Shown piece by piece: positions 35,091-43,595 of a stretch of DNA of 64,000 nt. The DNA comes from Microbacterium testaceum. GTDB lineage: Bacteria; Actinomycetota; Actinomycetes; Actinomycetales; Microbacteriaceae. The stretch is from assembly GCF_001476285.1 (NCBI RefSeq), contig NZ_LDRU01000016.1, positions 38,593 through 102,592 on the forward strand, read 5' to 3'. The notes under the pieces were generated by a model. That model was given only the letters and a program-made list of their open reading frames with translations. It was not told the DNA's origin and did no database searches. A program made the position numbers and the translations under genes. Positions within the stretch are counted from its first letter, which is position 1. Each line of letters begins with the position of its first letter.

Positions 35091-36788
35091 ATGACGGAAC
35101 TCCGTGGAGTCGGAATCGGACTGGGCGTCGCCCAGGGACCCATCGCGCGTATGGCGGAGCCCCTGCCCGCCCCGAAGGACGCGAAGAGCGAGCTGAGCGT
35201 CGAGGACGAGACCGCGCGCGTGCGCGAGGCCATCGGCGCCGTCGCGCGCGAGCTCGAGGCCCGCGGGGCGCAGGCGGGCGGCGCCGCCCGCGACGTGCTC
35301 GAGGCGCAGGCGATGATCGCCGAGGACCCGACCCTCGAAGCCGAGGTCGACAGCCGTCTCGCCGCCGGCAAGACCGGCGAGTTCGCCGTGCACGACGCCT
35401 TCGCCTCGTTCCGTGAGCAGCTCGTCGCCCTCGGCGGCTACCTCGGCGAGCGCGCCGCCGACCTCGACGACGTCGCCCAGCGCGTCATCGCGCGCCTGCG
35501 CGGCGTCGCGGCACCCGGCATCCCCGATCCCGGCCACCCGTTCGTGCTCGTCGCGAAGGACCTCGCCCCCGCCGACACCGCCCTGCTCGACCTCGACAAG
35601 GTGCTGGCGCTGGTCACGACCGAGGGCGGCCCCACCTCGCACACCGCGATCCTCGCCCGCGAGAAGTCGATCGTCGCGGTGGTCGGCGCCGCAGGTGCGA
35701 AGGACCTCGTCGACGGACAGTCCGTGATCGTGGACGCCGCCGCCGGCGTCGTCACGGTCGACCCGAGCGACGACGACCTGGCACGTGCGCAGAACCGCGC
35801 CGACGCACGCGCGGCCGCGGCCTCGGCTCCGATCACCGACGGTGCCCTGGCCGACGGTACGAAGGTGCCGCTGCTCGCCAACCTCGGAAAGCCGGGCGGC
35901 GCCGCCGAGGCCGTCGAGCTGGGGGCCGAGGGCGTCGGCTTGTTCCGCACCGAGTTCCTCTTCCTCAGCTCCAGCTCGGCCCCGACCGTCGAGGAGCAGC
36001 GCGCCGCGTACACCGAGCTACTCAGCGCCTTCCCCGGCAAGAAGGTCGTCGTGCGCATGCTCGACGCCGGCGCCGACAAGCCGCTGCCCTTCCTCAACGA
36101 CGCACACGAGGAGAACCCGGCCCTGGGCCTCCGCGGCCTGCGCGCCCTCCGCGCGAGCGAGGACATCCTCCGTGAGCAGCTGACCGCACTGGCGGAGGCG
36201 GATGCCGCGACCCGCAAGACCGAGGCCGGACCGGCCGACCTGTGGGTCATGGCCCCCATGGTGTCCACCGTCGAGGAGACCCGCTACTTCACCGAGCTGG
36301 CCCGCGACTACGGCCTGAAGACCACGGGCGTCATGGTCGAGGTCCCCTCGTCCGCGCTGATGGCGGACCGCATCCTCCAGATCGCGGACTTCGTCTCGAT
36401 CGGGACCAACGACCTCACGCAGTACACGCTCGCCGCCGACCGGCTGCTCGGTTCGGTCGCGTCGTTCCAGGACCCGTGGCATCCGGCCGTCCTCCGCCTC
36501 ATCCGCGAGGTCGGCGCGGCGGGCCGCGTGAACGGCAAGCCCGTCGGCATCTGCGGGGAGGCGGCGGCCGACCCGCTGCTCGCCGTCGTCCTCGTCGGGC
36601 TCGGTGCGACCACGCTGTCGATGGCCCCCACCGCGCTCGCGGACGTTCGCGCCACCCTCCTCAGCCACACCCTCGACGATGCCCTGCGCATCGCCGAGGC
36701 CGCCCTGTCCGCCGACGACGCGGCATCCGCCCGCGAAGCTGCCCAGGCCGCTTCCTCGACCCGTGAGGCCGTTCCCGCGGCCTCGTGA
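35091..36788 (+). CDS. ptsI: phosphoenolpyruvate-protein phosphotransferase (enzyme I)
   Basis: A 565-aa PTS enzyme I. The N-terminal phospho-His domain has GGPTSHTAILARE (His184). The C-terminal TIM barrel has EGVGLFRTEFLFL, MVEVPSSALMADRI, the SIGTNDLTQYTLAADR motif and the active Cys in GICGEAAADP. It takes phosphate from PEP and gives it to HPr. The 28-base gap after ptsH holds AAAGGAAG. Its placement among mannitol genes suggests sugar-inducible control of the general PTS. Confidence 0.97.
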   Translation: MTELRGVGIGLGVAQGPIARMAEPLPAPKDAKSELSVEDETARVREAIGAVARELEARGAQAGGAARDVLEAQAMIAEDPTLEAEVDSRLAAGKTGEFAVHDAFASFREQLVALGGYLGERAADLDDVAQRVIARLRGVAAPGIPDPGHPFVLVAKDLAPADTALLDLDKVLALVTTEGGPTSHTAILAREKSIVAVVGAAGAKDLVDGQSVIVDAAAGVVTVDPSDDDLARAQNRADARAAAASAPITDGALADGTKVPLLANLGKPGGAAEAVELGAEGVGLFRTEFLFLSSSSAPTVEEQRAAYTELLSAFPGKKVVVRMLDAGADKPLPFLNDAHEENPALGLRGLRALRASEDILREQLTALAEADAATRKTEAGPADLWVMAPMVSTVEETRYFTELARDYGLKTTGVMVEVPSSALMADRILQIADFVSIGTNDLTQYTLAADRLLGSVASFQDPWHPAVLRLIREVGAAGRVNGKPVGICGEAAADPLLAVVLVGLGATTLSMAPTALADVRATLLSHTLDDALRIAEAALSADDAASAREAAQAASSTREAVPAAS

Positions 36789-36892
36789 ACCACCCGGGGG
36801 CGGTGACAGCCGCCCCCACCTGCACCACGGCGCGAGCCGTCATCCCCCAACAGCGCGGCCCCCGCCGTGCACCACACCAAGGAGACACAGCA

Positions 36893-38563
36893 ATGACGAC
36901 GACGTCACCCGCCAAGAAGCCGGGAGGGGCAAGGATCGCGGTTCAGCGATTCGGAACGTTCCTCTCCGGCATGATCATGCCGAACATCGCGGCGTTCATC
37001 GCATGGGGCTTCATCACGATGCTCTTCATCCCCGCCGGTTTCTTCGGGGCGAAGAGCCCGTTCGGCGAGGCCTGGCACTGGGCTCCCGTCGCGGAGATCC
37101 TCGGCGGCGGCGGAAACGCCGCGACCATCAACTGGCCCGGCGCCATGACCGCCCTCACCGCGAACGAGGACGGCAGCACCTACCAGGGCTACGTCGGCCT
37201 GGTCAGCGTGATGATCACCTACCTGCTGCCCCTGCTCATCGCCAACACCGGCGGACGCATCGTCTACGGCGCGCGCGGTGGCGTGGTCGCGACCATCGCC
37301 GTGATGGGCGTGATCGTGGGCACCAACATCCCGATGTTCCTCGGTGCGATGATCATGGGCCCGCTCGCGGCCTGGATCACCAAGCAGATGGACAAGCTTT
37401 GGGACGGCAAGATCCGCCCCGGCTTCGAGATGCTCGTGAACAACTTCTCCGCCGGCATCCTCGGCATGGTCCTCGCGATCGTCGGCTTCTTCGCCTTCGG
37501 TCCCGTCTTCCTCGGCATCAGCGCGGTCCTCGGCAGCATCGTCGCGTTCCTCGTGCAGTTCAACCTGCTGCCGGTCCTCTCGATCATCGTCGAGCCGGCC
37601 AAGGTGCTGTTCCTCAACAACGCCATCAACCACGGCGTGTTCACCCCGCTGGGCATCGAACAGGCTGCCGAATCGGGCAAGTCGATCCTGTTCCTGATCG
37701 AGGCGAACCCCGGCCCCGGCCTGGGTCTGCTCCTCGCCTTCACCTTCTTCGGGATCGGCGCGGCCAAGGCCTCGGCCCCGGGCGCCATCGTCATCCAGTT
37801 CTTCGGTGGCATCCACGAGATCTACTTCCCGTACGCGCTCGCCAAGCCCATGACGATCCTGGCCCTCATCGCCGGTGGCGCCTCGGGTGTGGCCGTGAAC
37901 ATGATCTTCGGTGGTGGCCTCGCCTTCCCGGCCGCGCCCGGCAGCATCATCGCCGTGACGGCCGCGGCCGCCGGTGGCGGCGTGGGCAACGTCCTGGTGG
38001 TCTACCTCTCGGTGGTCGTCGCGGCGGTCGTCACGTTCCTCATCGCCGGCATCATCCTCCGCGCCTCGCGCAAGCGCGACCAGGAGGCCGAGGGCGACAG
38101 CTTCGCCGCGGCCATCGACCAGACCGCCGCGAACAAGGGCAAGGAGTCCGCGACCCTCGGCGCCCTGCGCACTCGTGCGGCCGGCACCACGGGCGCAGGC
38201 ACGACCGACGCCGCCGAGAGCGACGTCGACGGCGCCCTGGGCGGGCTCGAAGGCGGCGTGGCCACCAAGCAGCTGAACACCATCGTGTTCGCCTGCGACG
38301 CCGGCATGGGCTCCTCGGCGATGGGCGCGAGCGTCCTGCGCAACAAGATCAAGAAGGCCGGCATCGAGGGCGTCACGGTCACCAACCAGGCGATCGCGAA
38401 CCTCGACGGCTCGGCCGATCTGATCATCACGCAGAACCAGCTCACCGACCGCGCCAAGGCGCAGTCGCCCGACGCGGTGCACGTGTCGGTGGACAACTTC
38501 ATGAACTCGCCGAAGTACGACGAGGTCGTCGAAATGGTCCGCTCGCAGCACCAGGCGAAGTAA
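36893..38563 (+). CDS. mtlA: mannitol PTS permease EIICB (MtlA)
   Basis: 556 aa. The EIIC part (~10-395) has about eight to ten membrane segments, a VSVMITYLLPLLIANTGG stretch and the substrate motif GGIHEIYFPY. A linker rich in Ala, Gly and Thr (~420-455) leads to an EIIB domain with FACDAGMGSSAMG (phospho-Cys468). A fused IIA domain is absent and is supplied by mtlF just downstream. It imports mannitol as mannitol-1-phosphate. The ATG at 36893 follows AAGGAGA. The 104 bases before it show no other gene. Confidence 0.95.
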   Translation: MTTTSPAKKPGGARIAVQRFGTFLSGMIMPNIAAFIAWGFITMLFIPAGFFGAKSPFGEAWHWAPVAEILGGGGNAATINWPGAMTALTANEDGSTYQGYVGLVSVMITYLLPLLIANTGGRIVYGARGGVVATIAVMGVIVGTNIPMFLGAMIMGPLAAWITKQMDKLWDGKIRPGFEMLVNNFSAGILGMVLAIVGFFAFGPVFLGISAVLGSIVAFLVQFNLLPVLSIIVEPAKVLFLNNAINHGVFTPLGIEQAAESGKSILFLIEANPGPGLGLLLAFTFFGIGAAKASAPGAIVIQFFGGIHEIYFPYALAKPMTILALIAGGASGVAVNMIFGGGLAFPAAPGSIIAVTAAAAGGGVGNVLVVYLSVVVAAVVTFLIAGIILRASRKRDQEAEGDSFAAAIDQTAANKGKESATLGALRTRAAGTTGAGTTDAAESDVDGALGGLEGGVATKQLNTIVFACDAGMGSSAMGASVLRNKIKKAGIEGVTVTNQAIANLDGSADLIITQNQLTDRAKAQSPDAVHVSVDNFMNSPKYDEVVEMVRSQHQAK

Positions 38564-38572
38564 TCCCCTAGC

Positions 38573-38607
38573 ACGGAGGGGCTGGGGCACAACCCCGGCC
38601 CCTCCGT
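38573..38607 (+). terminator. terminator between mtlA and mtlF
   Basis: 15-bp stem (38573-38587 with 38593-38607, one G-T pair) with a 5-base loop, ten bases after the mtlA stop, followed by CTT. It may reduce read-through into mtlF-mtlD. Confidence 0.85.
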
Positions 38608-38666
38608 CTTCCCGTCCGGCCCGCGGTTTGCGAGGCTGGACAGCACGACGAGAAAGGCGAGAACCC

Positions 38667-39104
38667 ATGTCGAACGTCCTCCGCATCGAATCCGTCCGCA
38701 TCCACCCCGGAAGCACCACCCGCGAGGAGGCGATGAAGGAAGCGGCCGACCTGCTCCAGGCCACCGGTGCCGTCACCGCTGAGTATTTCGCGGCCATGCA
38801 GGCACGCGAGGAGACCGTGTCGACCTACATGGGCAACGAGCTCGCCATCCCCCACGGCACGAACGAGACCAAGCAGGCGATCCTCGAGTCGGGCCTCTCG
38901 GTCGTCCGCTACGACGGCGGTGTCGACTGGGGCGGAGAGCCCGTCACCTTCGTGATCGGCATCGCCGGCAAGGGCGACGAGCACCTCGAGATCCTGTCGC
39001 AGATCGCGATCCTCTTCTCGGAGGAAGACGACGTCGCGCGTTTGAAGGCGGCCTCGTCGCCCGAGGAACTGTTCGAGGCGCTCTCCGGGTCCGTCAACGC
39101 ATGA
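38667..39104 (+). CDS. mtlF: mannitol PTS EIIA (MtlF)
   Basis: A 145-aa IIA protein of the mannitol/fructose type with the active His63 in MGNELAIPHGTNETKQ. It receives phosphate from HPr and passes it to the Cys of MtlA. The ATG at 38667 has AAAGGCGAG upstream. It overlaps mtlD by 4 bases (ATGA), so uptake and first catabolic step are co-translated. Confidence 0.95.
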   Translation: MSNVLRIESVRIHPGSTTREEAMKEAADLLQATGAVTAEYFAAMQAREETVSTYMGNELAIPHGTNETKQAILESGLSVVRYDGGVDWGGEPVTFVIGIAGKGDEHLEILSQIAILFSEEDDVARLKAASSPEELFEALSGSVNA

Positions 39105-40252
39105 AGGCCGTCCACTTCGGCGCCGGCAACATCGGGCGCGGCTTCGTCGGACTGCTGCTCCACGAGGGCGGGTACGACCTCGTGTTCTCCGACGTCTCCG
39201 CCGCCCTCGTCTCCGCCATTAACGACGCGTCGTCGTACACGGTCCACGAGGTGGGCGAGGGCGGCGTCGACAAGGAGGTGACGAACTTCCGCGCGATCGA
39301 CAGCTCGGTGGATGCCGAGGCCCTCGTCGACGAGATCGCCACCGCCGACGTGGTGACCACGGCCGTCGGCCCCACCATCCTGAAGTTCGTGGCTCCGCAC
39401 ATCGTCGCCGGCCTCGCCCTGCGCGACCCGGCGCTCGCTCCCCTGCAGGTCATGGCGTGCGAGAACGCGATCGGGGCGACCGACCAGTTGCGCGAGCACA
39501 TGGTCGAGCTCGCCGGCGAGTCCTGGGACGCCCTGGCGTCCCGAGCCGTCTTTGCCAACACCGCGGTCGACCGCATCGTCCCCGCGCAGGCGCAGGGCGG
39601 TGTCGACGTCACCGTCGAGCCGTTCTACGAGTGGGCCATCGAGCGTCCGCCGTTCGGCGACACGCCGCCGCACATCCCCGGCGCGCACTTCGTCGACGAC
39701 CTCGAGCCGTACATCGAACGCAAGCTCTTCACGGTCAACACCGGCCACGCCACCACGGCCTACTTCGGTGCGCAGGCGGGAGTCGACCGCATCTCCGACG
39801 CCCTGGCCGACCCGACTATCGCGGCGAAGGTCGAGGCTGCTCTCGAGGAGACGAGCGCCCTGCTCGTCGAGAAGCACGAGCTCGATGCCGACGTGCAGGG
39901 CGAGTATCGCGCGACGATCCTGCGCCGCTTCCGCAACGCCGCTCTCCCCGACACCGTGTGGCGCGTGGGACGGCAGCCGCTGCGCAAGCTCTCGCGCCAC
40001 GAACGCTTCGTCGGTCCCGCCGCCGAGGCGGTCGAGCGCGGCCTCCCCGTCGACGCCCTCGTCGCCGCGATGGCCGCCGCCCTCGAGTTCCAGGATGCCG
40101 AAGACGTCCAGGCCGTCGACCTGCAGCGCATGCTGCGCGATCTCGATGCCGAGGCGTTCACCTCCGAGGTGACGGGCCTGGAGCCCTCGCACCCTCTGTT
40201 CGCCCGCGTGGTCGAGATCGTCGCCGCACGACAGGCGGCGATCGGCGCCTGA
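39101..40252 (+). CDS. mtlD: mannitol-1-phosphate 5-dehydrogenase
   Basis: A 383-aa NAD-dependent polyol dehydrogenase. The N-terminus MKAVHFGAGNIGRGFVGLLL is the NAD loop. A later KLFTVNTGHATTAYFG segment carries the catalytic Lys of the long-chain mannitol dehydrogenase family. It turns mannitol-1-phosphate into fructose-6-phosphate, completing the pathway started by MtlA/MtlF. A strong hairpin follows the gene. Confidence 0.96.
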   Translation: MKAVHFGAGNIGRGFVGLLLHEGGYDLVFSDVSAALVSAINDASSYTVHEVGEGGVDKEVTNFRAIDSSVDAEALVDEIATADVVTTAVGPTILKFVAPHIVAGLALRDPALAPLQVMACENAIGATDQLREHMVELAGESWDALASRAVFANTAVDRIVPAQAQGGVDVTVEPFYEWAIERPPFGDTPPHIPGAHFVDDLEPYIERKLFTVNTGHATTAYFGAQAGVDRISDALADPTIAAKVEAALEETSALLVEKHELDADVQGEYRATILRRFRNAALPDTVWRVGRQPLRKLSRHERFVGPAAEAVERGLPVDALVAAMAAALEFQDAEDVQAVDLQRMLRDLDAEAFTSEVTGLEPSHPLFARVVEIVAARQAAIGA

Positions 40253-40271
40253 CGCGTCTCCGCTCGGACAT

Positions 40272-40309
40272 CGCCGCCGACGTGCCGCCCACGGGCCACG
40301 TCGGCGGCG
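40272..40309 (+). terminator. mtlD terminator
   Basis: Perfect 13-bp stem (40272-40284 with 40297-40309) with partial extension outward, 20 bases after the mtlD stop. Confidence 0.8.
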
Positions 40310-40346
40310 TCGTGTCCAGCGCCGGTATCGTTCCGGCGCACGGGGA

Positions 40347-40352
40347 TACGCT
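40347..40352 (+). promoter_or_regulatory. -10 of the alpha/beta hydrolase gene
   Basis: TACGCT six bases before GTG 40359. Confidence 0.5.
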
Positions 40353-40358
40353 CGAAAC

Positions 40359-41141
40359 GTGACCGACCGCGCGACCCCCGCCGACTCCGCCCCTGCTCCC
40401 CGCCGTCGCCGGCGCCGGCGCTGGCTGCGGTGGACCCTCGCTGGCCTGGGCGCGCTCGTGGTCCTGCTCGTCGGCGGCATCCTGATCTACAGCCAGGTCG
40501 GCGTGATGGGTCCCGAGGCGGGCCCGCTGGCCGAAGCCGAGGCGAATCTCGGGCTGACGATCACCGACTCCGGTGCAGGCATCCTGCTCTCGCCGACGTC
40601 GGGGGCGACCGGCCAAGGCCTGGTCTTCATCCCCGGCGCCAAGGTGGAGGCCGAGGGCTACATCGCGACCTTCGCCGACACGGTGGTCGATGACGGCGTC
40701 ACGGTGGTCATCACCCGTCCGTGGCTGAACCTCGCGTTCTTCGACCCGCGCCCGCTCTCGACGTTCACCGATCTCGCACCGGATGTCGCGGTGTGGGCGG
40801 TCGGCGGACATTCCCTGGGCGGGGTGCGCGCGTGCCAGCTCGCGACCGACGCCGACGCGCTCGTGCTGTTCGCCTCGTACTGCGCGAACGACCTCTCGGC
40901 ATCCGGTATCCCGGTACTCAGCCTGTCCGGTTCCGAAGACGGCCTGAGCACCCCGCAGAAAATCGCGGATGCCAAGGCCGAACTGCCCGCGAACGCCACC
41001 TTCGTCGAGATCCCCGGCGCCTCACACGCGTCGTTCGGTGCGTACGGCCCGCAGCCGGGCGACGGCACCCCCACCGCGGACCCTGCCGAGGTCGACCGTG
41101 TGATCGCCGAGGAGCTCGCCGGCTTCCTGCCGCAGCCGTAG
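40359..41141 (+). CDS. membrane-anchored alpha/beta hydrolase
   Basis: 260 aa. A very basic N-terminus (RRRRRRRW) is followed by one membrane helix (~25-46), so the enzyme should be held outside by a signal anchor. The hydrolase domain has the nucleophile elbow WAVGGHSLGGVRAC, a late Asp in SGSEDGLST and the His in PGASHASFG, a complete Ser-Asp-His triad. It resembles actinobacterial carboxymethylenebutenolidase-type hydrolases. The substrate is unknown. It stands alone between the mannitol genes and a repeat-rich segment. Confidence 0.85.
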   Translation: MTDRATPADSAPAPRRRRRRRWLRWTLAGLGALVVLLVGGILIYSQVGVMGPEAGPLAEAEANLGLTITDSGAGILLSPTSGATGQGLVFIPGAKVEAEGYIATFADTVVDDGVTVVITRPWLNLAFFDPRPLSTFTDLAPDVAVWAVGGHSLGGVRACQLATDADALVLFASYCANDLSASGIPVLSLSGSEDGLSTPQKIADAKAELPANATFVEIPGASHASFGAYGPQPGDGTPTADPAEVDRVIAEELAGFLPQP

Positions 41142-41172
41142 GCGGGTGCGCCGCGCGCCGCCGCCCGCGCGG

Positions 41173-41259
41173 GTCCCGCGCTCCGGAACATCCTCGCTCC
41201 ATACCGTCGGCGAGGTCGGAGTATGCGGGGATCGGCAGGAGTCGTCCGGAGCGCGGCAC
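41173..41259. repeat. 87-bp inverted-repeat element, copy A
   Basis: GTCCCGCGCTCCGG (41173-41186) is inverted at 41246-41259 with one mismatch. The total length of 87 bases is identical to copies B and C, while the interior differs. It lies upstream of the AbiEi/DUF559 gene. Confidence 0.8.
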
Positions 41260-41359
41260 GCGACGACCTCCGCGCTGACTCCTCCTGCACAGGCCCGCAA
41301 CGATCCACGTCTTCTCGAAACGAAGTCCACGCGCCCGGGTGTCCGACCACCCTGGACGG

Positions 41360-42250
41360 GTGCAGACCCCGTCCCCCCTCCCGCGAGCTCTGTCTACGAG
41401 TGACCTGCGAGAGGCGGGCCTGACGAAACGACAAATCGCGACCGCCGTGCGGCAGGGGCGCTTGATCCGTCTCCGGCTGGGTCGATACGCGCCCGACCAC
41501 ACTCCGGACATCTTCATCGACGCCGGGCGGTGGGGCGGTCGCGTCGACTGTGTCTCGTTGCTGTCTTATCTCGGAGTCTTCGTCCACACGCATGACGCTC
41601 CGCATGTACAGGTCGATCGGCACGCGACGCGTTTGCCACCCCGGCCGGCCCGCGTGCGCTGCCACTGGCGGTCGTCGTCTGCGCCCTCCGCCTCGTTGGC
41701 CGTCGAGGTGGTGGAGGCACTGGCCCAGGCTGTCCTGTGCCAACCGGCGCGACACGCCATCGCCACACTCGACAGCGCGTGGCACCTCGGTGTGGTTGAT
41801 GTCGAGGGCATCGACGAGGTCTTCCGTCGCCTGCCGCGAGCGTTCCGGGTGCTGCGGACGCTGCTGGATCCCCGTAGCGAAGCAGGAGTCGAGACTCTCG
41901 TCAGACTGATCCTGCGCACACTCGGTCATCGAGCCGAACTGCAGGTCGTCATCCGTGGAGTGGGGAGGGTCGACCTCCTCGTCGACGGGTGGCTCATCGT
42001 GGAGTGCGACAGCCGACAGTTCCACTCTGAGTGGGAGGCTCACGTCCGCGACCGGCGCCGCGACTCCGCGGCCCTGGCGCAGGGCTACTGCACAGTCCGT
42101 CTCCTCGCGGCGGACGTCCTCTCACGCCCAGACGCTGTCCGCCTCCAGCTCCAGAGCATTCTGGATCGCGGTCCGACCGTCCCGCGCTCCGGCACATCCG
42201 GTCGTGGTCCGCGAGTTGAGGCACGCGGAAGCCGTCTGAGGGGCCACTGA
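41360..42250 (+). CDS. AbiEi-like N-terminal domain plus DUF559 nuclease-like domain protein
   Basis: 296 aa. An N-terminal winged-helix region (STSDLREAGLTKRQIATAVR, then LIRLRLGRYAP) resembles the AbiEi antitoxin N domain. The C-terminal part has VDLLVDGWLIVECDSRQFHS, the Vsr/PD-(D/E)XK-like core of DUF559, followed by DRRRDSAALAQG. Such fused proteins are common, single, and of unknown role in actinobacteria. No AbiEii toxin gene is adjacent. GTG 41360 (six bases after CACCCT) or GTG 41339 may be the start. The last ~24 residues are encoded by repeat copy B, so the natural C-terminus may have been replaced. Confidence 0.78.
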   Translation: MQTPSPLPRALSTSDLREAGLTKRQIATAVRQGRLIRLRLGRYAPDHTPDIFIDAGRWGGRVDCVSLLSYLGVFVHTHDAPHVQVDRHATRLPPRPARVRCHWRSSSAPSASLAVEVVEALAQAVLCQPARHAIATLDSAWHLGVVDVEGIDEVFRRLPRAFRVLRTLLDPRSEAGVETLVRLILRTLGHRAELQVVIRGVGRVDLLVDGWLIVECDSRQFHSEWEAHVRDRRRDSAALAQGYCTVRLLAADVLSRPDAVRLQLQSILDRGPTVPRSGTSGRGPRVEARGSRLRGH

Positions 42251-42265
42251 TCCGGAGAGCGGGAC
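42179..42265. repeat. 87-bp inverted-repeat element, copy B
   Basis: GTCCCGCGCTCCGG (42179-42192) is inverted at 42252-42265 with one mismatch. It overlaps the 3' end and stop codon of the AbiEi/DUF559 gene. Confidence 0.8.
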
Positions 42266-42331
42266 GCATCAGGCGCGCCACAGTACGGAGCGCACTGCAG
42301 CACCGCATCGGCGCCGGATCTCGCCCCGGGC

Positions 42332-42418
42332 GTCCCGCGCTCCGGAAGAACACGGCCTCGCCCGCCCCGCACGCGGGCACGTGCGGCATTTCCTGAGCCG
42401 AGATCCGGAGCGCGGGAC
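42332..42418. repeat. 87-bp inverted-repeat element, copy C
   Basis: Perfect inverted arms (42332-42345 with 42405-42418), extendable to 16 bp, with the same 59-base interior length as copies A and B. It lies between the DUF559 gene and the add terminator. Confidence 0.8.
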
Positions 42419-42422
42419 GCGA

Positions 42423-42454
42423 AGAGGCGCGGACCGAGAACGGTCCGCGCCTCT
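42423..42454 (-). terminator. terminator of the nucleoside operon (after add)
   Basis: Perfect 14-bp stem (42423-42436 with 42441-42454) and a 4-base loop, 12 bases past the add stop. Confidence 0.85.
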
Positions 42455-42465
42455 AACGGCGCTAC

Positions 42466-43572
42466 TCAGCGCTGGAAGCCCTCCGAGATGATCTCGATCA
42501 GCTCCTCGCGCTCCTCCACCGGCAGGAACGCTCCGGCGGCGGCGTTGAGCTGGAACGCCTCGAGGTCGTCGAGGTCGTACTCGAACGCCTGCGCCAGCAG
42601 CCCCAGCTCGCGGGTGAGCGTGGTCGCGCTCATCAGGCGGTTGTCGACGTTCACGGTGACCGAGAAGTCGAGCTGGTACAGCAGGTCGAACGGGTGGGCG
42701 TCCATCGTGTCGCCCCAGGCCGTGACGGCCCCCGACTGCAGGTTCGACGTCGGCGACAGCTCGAGGGTGATCTCGCGGTCGCGCACCCAGCGGGCCAGGT
42801 CGCCGAAGGTGACCTGCACCTCCTCACCCTCGCGCGAGACGACGTCGAGGTCGTTGGCGATTCGCACGCCGTGGCCGAGACGCAGCGCGCGTCCGTCGAT
42901 GAGAGCGGAACGGATGGATGCCAGCCCCGCCCCTTCGCCGGCGTGCACCGTCGTGGGGAAGAACTGCTCCGCGAGGTACTCGAACGCCGCGCGGTGACGG
43001 CTCGGGAGGAACCCGTCCTCGGCTCCGGCGAGGTCGAAACCGACGACGCCCCGCCCGCGCCACGCGACGGCGAGCTCGGCGATCTCGCGCGAGTTGTCGG
43101 TGTGACGCATGGCGGTGAGCAGCTGGCCGACGCGGATGTCGTGACCGCGGGCGTCGGCGGCATCCTCTCCCGCTTCGATACCCTCCTGCACGGCGTCCAC
43201 GACGTCGTCGAGGCTGAGGCCGCGGGTGAGGTGCTGTTCCGGAGCCCACCGGACCTCGCCGTACACGACGCCGTCGGCCGCGAGATCCTCGACGAACTCC
43301 TTCGCCGTGCGTACGAGGCCCTCACGCGTCTGCATCACGCCGACGGTGACCGAGAACTTCTCGAGGTAGTCCTCGAGCGAGCCGCCGTCGATGTGGTCCG
43401 AGAACCACGCCTCGAGACCCCTCGCGTCGTCGGCGGGCAGGTCGAGACCGATCTCGTCGGCCAGCTCGAGCACCGTCTGCGGGCGGAGACCCCCGTCGAG
43501 GTGATCGTGCAGAGAGACCTTGGGCAGATCGGCGATCTTCGTCCGCCCGATGCGGAATTCTTCGGATGCCAT
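42466..43572 (-). CDS. add: adenosine deaminase
   Basis: A 368-aa metal-dependent hydrolase that converts adenosine to inosine. Seen: the metal motif VSLHDHLDGGLRP, GEVRWAPEQH, the catalytic Glu and His in TTVHAGEGAG, GHGVRIAND and ELSPTSN, with the last metal Asp in VTVNVDNRLMS. ATG 43572 has AAGAAGGG at five bases. ATG 43596, which touches the deoA stop, would add eight residues and is possible. It is last in the nucleoside uptake/catabolism operon and would feed inosine to the phosphorylase encoded at 22 kb. Confidence 0.95.
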   Translation of the reverse strand: MASEEFRIGRTKIADLPKVSLHDHLDGGLRPQTVLELADEIGLDLPADDARGLEAWFSDHIDGGSLEDYLEKFSVTVGVMQTREGLVRTAKEFVEDLAADGVVYGEVRWAPEQHLTRGLSLDDVVDAVQEGIEAGEDAADARGHDIRVGQLLTAMRHTDNSREIAELAVAWRGRGVVGFDLAGAEDGFLPSRHRAAFEYLAEQFFPTTVHAGEGAGLASIRSALIDGRALRLGHGVRIANDLDVVSREGEEVQVTFGDLARWVRDREITLELSPTSNLQSGAVTAWGDTMDAHPFDLLYQLDFSVTVNVDNRLMSATTLTRELGLLAQAFEYDLDDLEAFQLNAAAGAFLPVEEREELIEIISEGFQR

Positions 43573-43595
43573 CGAGCCCTTCTTCCCGGATGCCA

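Noticed and set aside
34268..35371. 368-residue upstream extension of the MtlR-like regulator
   Set aside because: It runs antisense through ptsH and the IIB gene, whereas GGAGGA marks the GTG at 34267.
36905..38797. Long open frame antisense to mtlA
   Set aside because: It mirrors the codon pattern of mtlA and runs through the terminator. The product is Asp/Glu/Gly/Arg-rich and low in complexity.
41142..42465. Type IV toxin-antitoxin pair AbiEi/AbiEii
   Set aside because: Only the antitoxin-like N domain is found. No nucleotidyltransferase toxin gene lies on either side.
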